From Pseudomonas sp. CAN1 (lineage in GTDB: Bacteria > Pseudomonadota > Gammaproteobacteria > Pseudomonadales > Pseudomonadaceae), in the NCBI RefSeq assembly GCF_030462585.1, contig NZ_JASMRU010000004.1, positions 55,707-106,291 of the forward strand: DNA of 50,585 nucleotides, in the 5' to 3' direction. Position 1 is the first letter of the stretch. The number at the start of each line of letters is the position of its first letter. The notes under the pieces were generated by a model. That model searched no databases, was not told the DNA's origin, and saw only the letters and a list, made by a program, of their open reading frames with translations. A program made the translations under genes and the position numbers. Below are positions 40,902-49,102 of this stretch, in pieces.

Positions 40902-42293
40902 ATGAGCTCTCTCGAGAACCCGTCCGCCGCCAAGGACCAGCCCGACCTGGTCTACGGCCTGGAAGACCGTCCCGCACTGCCCATCGCCCTGCTCGCGGCG
41001 CTGCAGCACCTGCTGGCGATCATCGTGCCCATCGTCACCCCTGGCCTGCTGATCTGCCAGGCGCTGGGCGTGTCGCCGCGCGACACGAACCTGATCGTGT
41101 CGATGTCGCTGGTGATCTCCGGCATCGCCACCTTCGTCCAGTGCAAGCGCTTCGGGCCGTTCGGCGCGGGCCTGCTGATCGTCCAGGGCACCAGCTTCAA
41201 CTTCGTCGGCCCGCTGATTGCCGGCGGTGCGCTGATGGTGAAGAACGGCACCCCGGTGGAAGCGGTGATGGCGGCGATCTTCGGCGTGGTCATGGCCGGC
41301 TCCTTCGTGGAGATGGGCGTGTCGCGCATCCTGCCCTTCGTGAAGCGCCTTATCACCCCGCTGGTCACCGGCATCGTGGTGCTGATGATAGGCCTGACCC
41401 TGATCAAGGTCGGCCTGATCAGCATGGGCGGCGGCTTCTCCGCCATGGCCAACGGCACCTTCGCTAACGGCGAGAACCTGATGCTGTCGGGCCTGGTGCT
41501 GGCGATCATCGTCATCCTCAACCGCATTCCGGTGGTGTGGATGCGCAGCGGCGCCATCGTCATCGCCCTCGCCGTGGGCTACGCGCTGGCCGGCTACCTG
41601 GGCCGCCTGGACTTCACCGGCATGCACGAGGCGCCGGCCTTCCAGGTTCCGGTGCCACTGCACTTCGGCCTGGGCTTCTCCTGGAGCCTGTTCATCCCGA
41701 TGCTGGTGATCTACCTGGTCACCTCGCTGGAAGCCATCGGTGACGTCACCGCCACCAGCAAGATCTCCAAGCAGCCGGTCGAAGGCCCGATCTGGATGCA
41801 GCGCATCAAGGGCGGCGTGCTGGTGAACGGCGCCAACTCGCTGCTGGCCGGCCTGTTCAACACCTTCCCAAGCTCGGTGTTCGCGCAGAACAACGGCGTG
41901 ATCCAGCTGACCGGCGTCGCCAGCCGCCACGTCGGCCTGTGGATCGCCGCCATGCTCGTCGTGCTCGGCCTGTTCCCCAGCGTTGCCGGCGTGATCCAGG
42001 CCGTTCCCGAGCCGGTGCTTGGTGGCGCGGTGATGGTGATGTTCGGTGCGGTCGCCGCTTCCGGCATCAACATCCTCGCCGGCACCCACCTGGACCGTCG
42101 CGCGCTGCTGATCATCGCCGTCAGCCTGGCGCTGGGCCTGGGCATCTCCCAGGTGCCGGAGTTCCTCGCGCACATGCCCCACGCGATCCGCAACGTGCTG
42201 GAATCCGGCGTCGCCACCGGCGGCATCTGTGCCCTGCTGCTGAACTGGTTCCTGCCCGAGTCCGACGCCGTCAGGGCCTCGCACAACGACTGA
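40902..42293 (+). CDS. NCS2-family nucleobase:cation symporter (uracil/xanthine type)
   Basis: 463 aa, inner membrane nucleobase importer with about 14 helices. The NAT signature is QNNGVIQLTGVASR, preceded by FNTFPSSVFA. TSLEAIGDVTATSKIS carries the substrate-site Glu, and the N-terminal helix has AALQHLLAIIVPIVTPGLL. The closest types are xanthine or uric acid permeases (XanP/UacT); the substrate is not certain. The start has no strong ribosome site. A hairpin follows the stop. PAO1 PA0352 is the likely equivalent. Confidence 0.9.
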   Translation: MSSLENPSAAKDQPDLVYGLEDRPALPIALLAALQHLLAIIVPIVTPGLLICQALGVSPRDTNLIVSMSLVISGIATFVQCKRFGPFGAGLLIVQGTSFNFVGPLIAGGALMVKNGTPVEAVMAAIFGVVMAGSFVEMGVSRILPFVKRLITPLVTGIVVLMIGLTLIKVGLISMGGGFSAMANGTFANGENLMLSGLVLAIIVILNRIPVVWMRSGAIVIALAVGYALAGYLGRLDFTGMHEAPAFQVPVPLHFGLGFSWSLFIPMLVIYLVTSLEAIGDVTATSKISKQPVEGPIWMQRIKGGVLVNGANSLLAGLFNTFPSSVFAQNNGVIQLTGVASRHVGLWIAAMLVVLGLFPSVAGVIQAVPEPVLGGAVMVMFGAVAASGINILAGTHLDRRALLIIAVSLALGLGISQVPEFLAHMPHAIRNVLESGVATGGICALLLNWFLPESDAVRASHND

Positions 42294-42300
42294 GCCGCCA

Positions 42301-42327
42301 CGACGCCACCCACGGGTGGCGTCGTCG
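42301..42327 (+). terminator. Hairpin terminator after the NCS2 permease
   Basis: 10-bp stem CGACGCCACC/GGTGGCGTCG around CACG, followed by TCGTTT. The T-run is short. Confidence 0.65.
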
Positions 42328-42341
42328 TTTATGCTCCCCGG

Positions 42342-42809
42342 ATGACCACTTCCCTGCGCATCGGCGTCATCGCCGACACCCACGGCCTGCTGCGCCCCGA
42401 AGCGCTGGCGGCGCTGCAAGGCTGCGAGCACATCCTGCACCTGGGCGATATCGGCCCCGCCTCACTGCTCGACCAGCTGCGCGAGCTGGCGCCGCTGGAC
42501 GTGGTGCGCGGCAACAACGACACCGACGACTGGGCCGCCGCACTGCCGGAAACTCTGCTGCTGGAGTTGGGCGGGTTGCGGCTCTACCTGATTCATGACC
42601 TAAAGCAGTTGGCCATCGATCCGGCGGCCGAAGGCATCGACGTGGTGCTGGCCGGGCATTCGCACAAGCCGTTGAACGAGATGCGCGATGGGGTGCTGTA
42701 CCTGAATCCCGGTAGCGCCGGGCCACGACGGTTCAAGTTGCCGATTGCGTTGGCGATCCTGGAGATCGCCGACGGGCAGCCAAGGGTCGAGATCGTCTCG
42801 CTCGTCTAG
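42342..42809 (+). CDS. YfcE-type metallophosphoesterase
   Basis: 155-aa calcineurin-like phosphoesterase of the small YfcE/MJ0936 family. Metal-binding motifs in order: IADTHG, LHLGDIG, VRGNNDTDD, LIHD and LAGHSHKP. Such enzymes hydrolyse phosphodiesters, often with manganese; the natural substrate is generally unknown. It starts 49 bases after the permease stop behind a hairpin. Two REP copies separate it from the next gene on the opposite strand. Confidence 0.92.
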   Translation: MTTSLRIGVIADTHGLLRPEALAALQGCEHILHLGDIGPASLLDQLRELAPLDVVRGNNDTDDWAAALPETLLLELGGLRLYLIHDLKQLAIDPAAEGIDVVLAGHSHKPLNEMRDGVLYLNPGSAGPRRFKLPIALAILEIADGQPRVEIVSLV

Positions 42810-42813
42810 GAGC

Positions 42814-42880
42814 GTTCGCGAGCAAGCTCGCTCCTACGAAAAGCCGCGTTCCGCCTGTAGGAGCGAGCTTGCTCGCGAAC
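42814..42880. repeat. REP inverted pair (REPIN)
   Basis: GTTCGCGAGCAAGCTCGCTC-CTAC at 42814-42837 and its inverse TGTAGGAGCGAGCTTGCTCG-CGAAC at 42856-42880, with an 18-base centre. Same family as at 34465-34543 but in the opposite order (inverse copy first). It fills the gap between two convergent genes. Confidence 0.92.
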
Positions 42881-42896
42881 AGCCCCCGCACGGTGT

Positions 42897-44270
42897 TCAC
42901 GGTTCCAGCAGATGCGTGGCCAACTGTGCCACCGCCTCCTGCCGCTCGCTCTTCTCGCCGCGTCGGCGGCCATTGAGGGCGGACCACTCCGGATGCGCCC
43001 GCGCCTTGCGCAACGCCTCGGGCAGCTTGCCCTCGCGCCACTGCTTGTCTTCCGGCGACTGCACCTGGATCGCCTCCACCGCCGCATGCCCGCGCGTCTG
43101 CAATGCAGCCAGCAGTTGCCGCTGACGCAGCGCCAGCAGGCGCAGCACGCCGTCGTCCACTGACAGCTCGCGGCTGCCCTTGAGCTTGCCCAGCAGGCGC
43201 TGGCCGTAATGGCCGACGGTCTGCCACGCGCCGCCGGCGATGGCACCCAGCGCTGTGGCCGCGCCGAGGGTCAGGCCGCCGACCAGCAGGTCGATCCCCG
43301 CCCCCGCCGCCGCACCGGCCGCGACACCGCCACCCAGGCGAATGCCCAGTTGGCGCAGGGTTTCCGGGTTGAACAGGTCATCGCCCCAGCGCCCGTCCAG
43401 CAATGGCAGATCGGCCGCACGGGCATCGTCCTTGCGGAAGGCGTAGAGGCTGAGCAGTGCCTTCACACAGGTGTCTTCGCGCTTGCGCACCTGATTGCGC
43501 AGCGCCTCGGTGGCGTCACGCACCGCCGCATCACCGGCGGGTACCAGTTGGCGGCAGGCGGCGACATCCACCAGCAGCTCGGCGATCAGCCGCGCCCCGG
43601 CTTCACGGCGAGCGACGGCCTGGGCCTCGTGATCAGCCACCAGCCGATCCAATTGCGGACGCGCGCGCTCCAGCAGCAGCGCCAGGCTTTCGTAGAGACG
43701 CCGCTCGCCATCCAGCGGCGGCGCCACGCTGTCGAAACGCACCAGCGCGTGCAGACCGAGACGAGACAACGCCTCGCGCCACTGCTCCTCGCGGTGCTGC
43801 GGGCTGGCGACGAAGTTCAGCACCGGCAACAGTGGCCGCGCGCAGGCGGCGAGCACTGCCAGTTCGTCACGGTACTTGGCCAGCACCGGCTCGCGGGCGT
43901 CGATCACGTAGAGGCCGGCGTCGGAAGCCAGCAACTGGCGCAGCACCTTGGCTTCCTGCTCGAAGCGGCCGCGGGCCTCGCTGCCATCGAGGAAGCGACG
44001 CAGCTTCTCCGGGCCATCCAAGCGCTCGCCGGGGCGCTCCAGGCCATCGAGGAAATCGCGCAGGGCGATGGCGTCCTCCAGACCGGGCGTGTCGTACAGC
44101 TCCAGCAGCGGCTCGCCATCCACCGACAGCCGCGCGCCTTCCACATGCCGCGTGGTGCTGGGGCGATGGGACACCTCGCCGAAGCCGACGTCGCGGGTCA
44201 GGGTGCGCAGCAGGGAGGTCTTGCCGACGTTGGTGTGGCCGACCACGGCCAGTTTCAGCGCATCAGTCAT
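42897..44270 (-). CDS. DUF3482-type GTPase
   Basis: 457 aa from ATG 44270; the open frame upstream is antisense within the neighbour. The N-terminal GTPase domain has G1 VVGHTNVGKTSLLRTL, a likely G2 Thr in HRPSTTRHVEG and G3 LYDTPGLEDA. The G4 motif is unusual: the NKxD place is LPVLNFVAS. A Gly/Ala-rich segment (about 325-385, GGGVAAGAAAGAGIDLLVGG) looks membrane-inserted or helix-packing. This matches the GTPase/DUF3482 family. It overlaps the DUF2868 membrane protein gene by 8 bases, and the two are commonly paired, so they probably form one membrane-bound GTPase system of unknown role. Confidence 0.85.
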   Translation of the reverse strand: MTDALKLAVVGHTNVGKTSLLRTLTRDVGFGEVSHRPSTTRHVEGARLSVDGEPLLELYDTPGLEDAIALRDFLDGLERPGERLDGPEKLRRFLDGSEARGRFEQEAKVLRQLLASDAGLYVIDAREPVLAKYRDELAVLAACARPLLPVLNFVASPQHREEQWREALSRLGLHALVRFDSVAPPLDGERRLYESLALLLERARPQLDRLVADHEAQAVARREAGARLIAELLVDVAACRQLVPAGDAAVRDATEALRNQVRKREDTCVKALLSLYAFRKDDARAADLPLLDGRWGDDLFNPETLRQLGIRLGGGVAAGAAAGAGIDLLVGGLTLGAATALGAIAGGAWQTVGHYGQRLLGKLKGSRELSVDDGVLRLLALRQRQLLAALQTRGHAAVEAIQVQSPEDKQWREGKLPEALRKARAHPEWSALNGRRRGEKSERQEAVAQLATHLLEP

Positions 44271-45648
44271 GCCCGGTCTCCAGCCAGCCCAGGGGCGACG
44301 CCGAGGTGTGCGGCAGTTGCAGGCGCTCGATGCCGGCATGCCAGTCGCCCAGGCGTTCGGCATCCAGCGCTTCGCCGGCCGGCGCCTGCAGCAGCCAGAC
44401 GCGGGTGGCGGCGGCACAGCGCGAGAGTTCGGCGATCAGCGCCAGGGTGCCGCGATCCGGCGAGCGGCGCGGGTCGCAGGCGATTACCAGGCGCGCCGGC
44501 GGATAGCGGGTGAGTTGCTCCAGCAGGCGGCGGCGCTGGGCGCCGTCGTCGAGGTCGCCGGCATTGGCGATACCTGCGGCCAGCTTCGGCGGCCAGTTGG
44601 GCCGGTCGAGCAGTTCGATGGACACCAGCACGGCGCCATCGGCGGTGCTCGCCGGGGCCTGCGCCTGCGGTTCGATCAGTTCGTCCGGCGCGGCATCGCT
44701 GACGCCCAGGCGCTCGCTGGCCGGCATCAGGCGCTCGCGCAGCAGGGCGTAGCCGGGCAGCGAAACGTCCAGCGCCAGCTGCGCCCGCCCGCGCTTCCAG
44801 CGCCACAGGCAGAGCAGCCACAGCGCGCCGCGCAGCAGCACGCCATACACCAGCAGGATGCCCACCAGCCAACCGGCCCAGGCGTGGCGCGCGTTCTCGC
44901 TGGCCACCAGGGCATCGCCGCTGGCACGCACCAGCTCCGAATCCGGCTGCGGGAAGCCGAGCAGCGATGGCAACGCGCCGAGGCCGTGGGTCAGGGCGAT
45001 GAAGGTGTCGCCGCCGAGGATGGTGGTCTCCCAGACGAAGCCGTAACGCCGCGTCGCCAGCAGCGCCAGCATCACGCCCAGCGCACTGCCCAGCGCCACC
45101 AGCCAGAGGCCGTGGACCAGCAGGCCGAGAGCCCAGCGTGTGAGTTTCTGCCGGTCCAGCAGCACCAGCAGCGCGGGCGCCAGTTGGGCGGCGTGGGCGT
45201 CACGGGCGAGCTTGCCGCTCAGCCACAGCCACAGGCGGCCGAGCGCACCGGCGGCCTCGCCGCCGGCGAAGAAGGCCAGGGTCCAGCCCGTCAGGGTAAT
45301 CAGGTGCAGGCCGAGCAGGCTGGCCAGGGCCCAGAACACGTTGACCGGGCGCAGGCCGTCTCCGAGGGCGGCGAAAGCCAGGCCGCCGCCGGTGAACAGC
45401 GCCAGCGCCAGCAGCAGGTAGAGCGCCAGGCGCGAGCCCTGCACCCAGGTGCGCAGAGCGGCGTGTTGGCCGTCGCGTTCGGCGAGCAGCTGCGCGCGGT
45501 GTTGCAGGCGGCAGGCAAGGTCACCACCGCTGACGATGGCGCGGCGGTTGGCTTCGCTGTCTTCCAGCGGGCCGACCTGCTCCTCGCGCAGGCGCACGGC
45601 CTCGCACAGCCACAGGGATTCGAGGGCGGAAGCGGGGGTTTCGCTCAC
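44263..45648 (-). CDS. DUF2868 membrane protein, partner of the GTPase
   Basis: 461 aa starting at GTG 45648, which has GGAG 8 bases upstream; an earlier start in the open frame would have no such site. The N-terminal part is hydrophilic (EAVRLREEQVGPLEDSEANR). It is followed by about four to five membrane helices between about residues 70 and 310, and a soluble C-terminal half with LVIACDPRRSPDRGTLALIA. It is encoded upstream of and overlapping the DUF3482 GTPase, a conserved pairing in pseudomonads. Function unknown. Confidence 0.83.
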   Translation of the reverse strand: MSETPASALESLWLCEAVRLREEQVGPLEDSEANRRAIVSGGDLACRLQHRAQLLAERDGQHAALRTWVQGSRLALYLLLALALFTGGGLAFAALGDGLRPVNVFWALASLLGLHLITLTGWTLAFFAGGEAAGALGRLWLWLSGKLARDAHAAQLAPALLVLLDRQKLTRWALGLLVHGLWLVALGSALGVMLALLATRRYGFVWETTILGGDTFIALTHGLGALPSLLGFPQPDSELVRASGDALVASENARHAWAGWLVGILLVYGVLLRGALWLLCLWRWKRGRAQLALDVSLPGYALLRERLMPASERLGVSDAAPDELIEPQAQAPASTADGAVLVSIELLDRPNWPPKLAAGIANAGDLDDGAQRRRLLEQLTRYPPARLVIACDPRRSPDRGTLALIAELSRCAAATRVWLLQAPAGEALDAERLGDWHAGIERLQLPHTSASPLGWLETGHD

Positions 45649-45812
45649 GGGGTCTCCGACAATCGGTACTCGGCACCAAGGATAACCGCTGCTCGCCGCC
45701 GCGTCCCGGCACCGCCGGTAACACCCGCTGGCGTCAACCAAACCAAGGAGGGGCTCTCGCCGCGCGCGGCCAGCCTCACACTCGGAAAAAACAACAAGAA
45801 TGAGGCCTCGCC

Positions 45813-46835
45813 ATGCTGCGCTCGATGCTCAGTGCCTTGCCCCTGCTGCTGGCCGCCGCCACCGTGGCCGCCGTGGAAACGCCGCCGGTGCGCCCATCCA
45901 ACTGGGGCCCGGACACCCCGCTGATGCAGGCGGTGCCGCCGCGCGTGCTCGACGCCAACGTCAGCGCCCGGCAGTCCGACAGCAATACCTCGCAACTGTG
46001 GATCAGCCACACCGACTTCCGCCTGCACGACGACATCGGCTTCTTCATCCGCAAGATGCTGATCCAGATGAGCCCGGTTGCCGGCGCCGGCACGCCGCTG
46101 ATGCTGGATGACCCGAAATCCATGGTCGCGCGCATCCAGGCCGGGGACATCTTCGTCGCCGACGCCACCCTCGCCAGCCTGCTCAACGAAGAGCTGCGCA
46201 ACGCCAACGCGCCGGTGCGCAACCTCAGGCTCAGCACCCGCGCCGGCGGCCAGGAAGTCCACGGCGAACTGCTGCGCAAGGGCCGCTGGCGGCCGCTGCG
46301 GATGGTCACCGGGATCGAACAGGCCGGGCCGCTGAAGGTGGCGCTGGTGCCGCAGCGGATCTTCGTCGACGGGGTGGACGTCACGCCCTCGCTGACCGCC
46401 GCCTCCATCGAGATGTCCGAGGTGCTGCAACTGCACACCGCGCACATGCAGCTGATCGGCAACCGCATCCTGGTCGACCTCGACGGCCTGTTCCCGCCGC
46501 CACGCCTGGACTTCACCGTCAGCCACCTGAAGCTCGCCGACGGCGGCATGGACCTGCTGCTGGGCAGCGACCTGGCCGACCTCAAGTGGCCGCAGCTCAA
46601 GGCGCCGCAGAGCTACATGTTCATCGAAGGCGGCGACATCAAGATGGCGCGGACCATCCTGGTGAAGGCCTACGCGCTGTTCACCAGCCTGAGCCCCGAC
46701 GCGCCGCTGCTGTTCAACCTCTACGACTACCGCCGCCAGCTGCAGTACGGCGAAATCCGCCTGCGCGAGGACGGCATGGTGCACATAGCCGTCTCGCCCG
46801 TTAAGGCGCCCGCCCCGGAGGAGAAAGCCCTATGA
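45813..46835 (+). CDS. Exported protein, paralogue of its downstream neighbour
   Basis: 340 aa with a signal peptide (MLRSMLSALPLLLAAATVAA). I do not recognise a named family. The body alternates strands and short helices, as in lipid-binding tubular or SMP/DUF2993-like folds, but that is only an impression. It aligns by eye with the next protein over most of its length: DIGFFIRKM against DIGFHSPLL, SYMFIEGGDIKM against SYIWLQSGDLKI, and FNLYDYRRQL against FNLKDYRKVL. Its stop overlaps the next start (ATGA), so the two are co-translated and may form a heteromer in the periplasm. ATG 45813 has weak upstream pairing. Confidence 0.8.
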   Translation: MLRSMLSALPLLLAAATVAAVETPPVRPSNWGPDTPLMQAVPPRVLDANVSARQSDSNTSQLWISHTDFRLHDDIGFFIRKMLIQMSPVAGAGTPLMLDDPKSMVARIQAGDIFVADATLASLLNEELRNANAPVRNLRLSTRAGGQEVHGELLRKGRWRPLRMVTGIEQAGPLKVALVPQRIFVDGVDVTPSLTAASIEMSEVLQLHTAHMQLIGNRILVDLDGLFPPPRLDFTVSHLKLADGGMDLLLGSDLADLKWPQLKAPQSYMFIEGGDIKMARTILVKAYALFTSLSPDAPLLFNLYDYRRQLQYGEIRLREDGMVHIAVSPVKAPAPEEKAL

Positions 46836-47899
46836 GAACCCTCCTCGCTTCCCTGCTCTGCCTCGCGCTGGCCGGCCAGGCCGTCGCCGAGAGCGCCATC
46901 GACAAGCAGCAGCGCGAACTGGGCGTGCTGCGCCAGGGCTGGTTCCAGCAGACCCCGCCGGCACCGGACTTCAAGGCCAGCCGCCCGGGCGGCCTGCGCG
47001 ATTCCGGCCAGGACGGCGTGGGCATCCTGCTGAACAACGTGGACATGTACTTCCAGGGCGACATCGGCTTCCACAGCCCGCTGCTCAAGGGCTGGCTGGT
47101 GCCGCTCAAGGCCGGCGCGCCGATCGACTTCGACCGCCCGCAGGACATGCGCATCAACGTCTCCGAGGGCGAGGTGATCCTCAGCCCCGAGCAGCTCGGC
47201 AACCTGTTCAACCAGCACATCCTTGCCTACCCGGAGACCATGCTGCGCGAGTTCAAGCTGAGCATCGAAGGCGACCGGCTGCTGGTCTCCGGCGAGGTGC
47301 AGCCGCTGGGCGTCGGTCCCTGGCTGCCGCTGCGGCTCTCCGGCACGGTGAAGCTCGACGGCGACAACCTCGACTACCAGCCCGACAGCGTGAAGGTACT
47401 CGGCGTGCCCAGCTACGGCGCCATGAGCCTGGTGGGCCTGCGCCTGGATTCCCTGGTGACCCTGGAGCGGCCCGGCGCGGTACTGCAGGACAACGTCATG
47501 CACCTGAACTACCACCAGGTCTTCCCGCTGGTGGGCATCGACGGCCGCGTCGAATCCAGCTGGCTGGACGCCAAGGGACTGCACCTGAAATTCGCGCCGA
47601 AGCAAGGCGCCGCCTCGCTGGCCTTCGAGCCGCCGCGCCAGGCCGGACAGTCCTACATCTGGCTGCAGTCGGGCGACCTGAAGATCTTCGAAATCCTCAT
47701 CACCTACTCGCAGGTGCTGCTCAAGGCCGAGCGCCCGGACCAGACCCTGGCGTTCAACCTCAAGGACTACCGCAAGGTACTGGCCACCGGCATCACCCAG
47801 GTCAACGAAGACGGCACCTTCTTCATGCGCGTTCCGCCCCCCGCCGGCCCCGCCGACGGCGAGCGACTGGTATCCTCTGGCAACGGGAGTTCCCGCTGA
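46832..47899 (+). CDS. Exported protein, second member of the tandem pair
   Basis: 355 aa with a clear signal peptide (MRTLLASLLCLALAGQAVAE). It is a diverged tandem copy of the preceding protein, with the same ending: SYIWLQSGDLKIFEILITYS, then FNLKDYRKVLATGIT. It has NNVDMYFQGDIGF near residue 70 and a beta-rich centre (SIEGDRLLVSGEVQPLGVG). GGAG lies upstream, inside the first gene. folA follows at once, with its likely start 20 bases after this stop. PAO1 has two hypothetical genes beside folA (PA0350), from memory. Role unknown; periplasmic location is the firm inference. Confidence 0.82.
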   Translation: MRTLLASLLCLALAGQAVAESAIDKQQRELGVLRQGWFQQTPPAPDFKASRPGGLRDSGQDGVGILLNNVDMYFQGDIGFHSPLLKGWLVPLKAGAPIDFDRPQDMRINVSEGEVILSPEQLGNLFNQHILAYPETMLREFKLSIEGDRLLVSGEVQPLGVGPWLPLRLSGTVKLDGDNLDYQPDSVKVLGVPSYGAMSLVGLRLDSLVTLERPGAVLQDNVMHLNYHQVFPLVGIDGRVESSWLDAKGLHLKFAPKQGAASLAFEPPRQAGQSYIWLQSGDLKIFEILITYSQVLLKAERPDQTLAFNLKDYRKVLATGITQVNEDGTFFMRVPPPAGPADGERLVSSGNGSSR

Positions 47900-47919
47900 T
47901 GTTCACCACTGGAGTCGAG

Positions 47920-48432
47920 ATGACCCAAGCACTGCCCCTGGCGATGATCGCCGCCCTTGCCGAGAACCGCGTGATCGGCGTCGACAACCGCCTGCCCTGG
48001 CACCTGCCGCAGGACCTCAAGCACTTCAAGGCGATGACCCTGGGCAAACCGGTGATCATGGGCCGCAAGACCTGGGATTCCCTCGGCCGCCCGCTGCCGG
48101 GCCGACTGAACATCGTGGTCACCCGCCAGGCCGGCCTCCAGCTCGAAGGCGCGGAAGTCTTCACCAGCCTCGACGCCGCCCTGGAGCGCGCCGAGCAGTG
48201 GGCCAGGGAGGAGGAAGCCGACGAGCTGATGCTGATCGGCGGCGCCCAACTCTACGGCGAAGCCCTGGGCCGCGCCGAACGCCTCTACCTGACCCGCGTG
48301 GGCCTTAGCCCGGCGGGCGACGCGCACTTCCCCGAAGTGAACGCAAGCCAGTGGCACCTGGCGTCGAGCATCGAGCACGACGCGGAAGGCGAGACGCCGG
48401 CCTATGCGTTCGAGGTTTGGGAGCGGGCCTGA
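47920..48432 (+). CDS. folA: Dihydrofolate reductase
   Basis: Reduces dihydrofolate to tetrahydrofolate with NADPH; target of trimethoprim. 170 aa from ATG 47920, which has GGAG 5 bases upstream; ATG 47899, overlapping the previous stop, is an alternative adding 7 residues. Motifs: IAALAENRVIGVDNRLPWHL (substrate and loop region), LGKPVIMGRKTWDSLGRPLPG (NADPH site) and LIGGAQLYGEAL. The catalytic acidic residue is the Asp in QDLKHF. It closes an operon of two exported proteins. Confidence 0.96.
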   Translation: MTQALPLAMIAALAENRVIGVDNRLPWHLPQDLKHFKAMTLGKPVIMGRKTWDSLGRPLPGRLNIVVTRQAGLQLEGAEVFTSLDAALERAEQWAREEEADELMLIGGAQLYGEALGRAERLYLTRVGLSPAGDAHFPEVNASQWHLASSIEHDAEGETPAYAFEVWERA

Positions 48433-48442
48433 GTTTGAAGTT

Positions 48443-48600
48443 GAGAGCCCCTCTCCCCAGCCCTGGCTGCGCGCCCCGCTCCGAAGGGAGAGGGAGCCGT
48501 TCGGAGCAAAATGAACGCACTGTGTTCGCCGGTGACGTAAGCAAGTTCGCCTCACTCGAATATCCCCTCTCCCTTCAGGGAGAGGGTTAGGGAGAGGGAC
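48443..48600. repeat. Dispersed-type inverted repeat element, two arms
   Basis: One unit begins CCCCTCTCCCCAGCCC and closes with GGGAGAGGG near 48494. A second, tighter unit at 48564-48598 reads CCCCTCTCCCTTCAGGGAGA and continues GGGTTAGGGAGAGGG. Such elements are frequent between genes in pseudomonads. The pair is separated by about 70 ordinary bases. Confidence 0.7.
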
Positions 48601-48624
48601 CGCCCAGCTCCGAACTACCAAAAG

Positions 48625-48659
48625 AAAACGCCGCCCCGGTCACCCGGCGCGGCGTTTTT
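48625..48659. terminator. Terminator downstream of folA
   Basis: 10-bp stem AAAACGCCGC/GCGGCGTTTT with a 14-base loop, followed by T. It lies about 190 bases after folA, beyond the repeats. Confidence 0.8.
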
Positions 48660-48768
48660 CATGGGCACTCATGCGTGAAATCTCCGCTCACAATCCCCGC
48701 CCTTGACCCTGTAGCAACTACAGGCCGCCCAATGACTCCACCCCACGACGGGAAACGGGAGGTACATC

Positions 48769-49065
48769 ATGGGTTGGCTCGAACGTTTGATGATGGGCGG
48801 TCACCACGGCCGCGGCGGCTATGGCGGTCGTCACGGTGGCGGCCATGGCAGCTACGACGCGCCGGACTGGCGGGAAGCACCGCCGAGGCCGGCAGCAGCA
48901 CCGATGACCACCTGCGCGCAATGCCAGGCAGCCATTGCCCTGGGCGCCCAGTATTGCCAGCACTGCGGCGCCTCGCAGAAACCCACCCTGTGTTCCGGCT
49001 GCGGCGATAGCCTGGCACCCCAGGCGCGTTTCTGTGCCCGCTGCGGACAGGAGCGCAGCACCTGA
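48769..49065 (+). CDS. Small double zinc-ribbon protein with Gly/His-rich N-terminus
   Basis: 98 aa. The C-terminal half has four CxxC knuckles: CAQC, CQHC, CSGC and CARC. That is two zinc ribbons in tandem (DZR type). The N-terminal 35 residues are dominated by Gly and His (MMGGHHGRGGYGGRHGGGHG) and are likely flexible and perhaps metal-binding. No catalytic domain, signal or membrane helix. GGGAGG before ATG 48769 is a strong ribosome site. A single gene between two hairpins; probable nucleic acid or protein adaptor, function unknown. Confidence 0.88.
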   Translation: MGWLERLMMGGHHGRGGYGGRHGGGHGSYDAPDWREAPPRPAAAPMTTCAQCQAAIALGAQYCQHCGASQKPTLCSGCGDSLAPQARFCARCGQERST

Positions 49066-49068
49066 GCC

Positions 49069-49096
49069 GGGCGGCCTCCGCGAGTGGAAGCCGCCC
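49069..49096. terminator. Hairpin between the convergent zinc-ribbon and acyl-CoA dehydrogenase genes
   Basis: Stem GGGCGGC/GCCGCCC (49069-49075 with 49090-49096). No T-run on either side, so terminator function is uncertain. Confidence 0.45.
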
Positions 49097-49102
49097 TGGC
49101 GG

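Larger units (their letters stand above)
48433..48768. other. Repeat-filled intergenic region after folA
   Basis: 336 bases without a credible gene. It contains the CCCTCTCCC-type inverted repeats at 48443-48600 and a terminator at 48625-48659. The last 100 bases carry the start region of the zinc-ribbon gene, with the ribosome site GGGAGG at 48759-48764. Confidence 0.6.
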
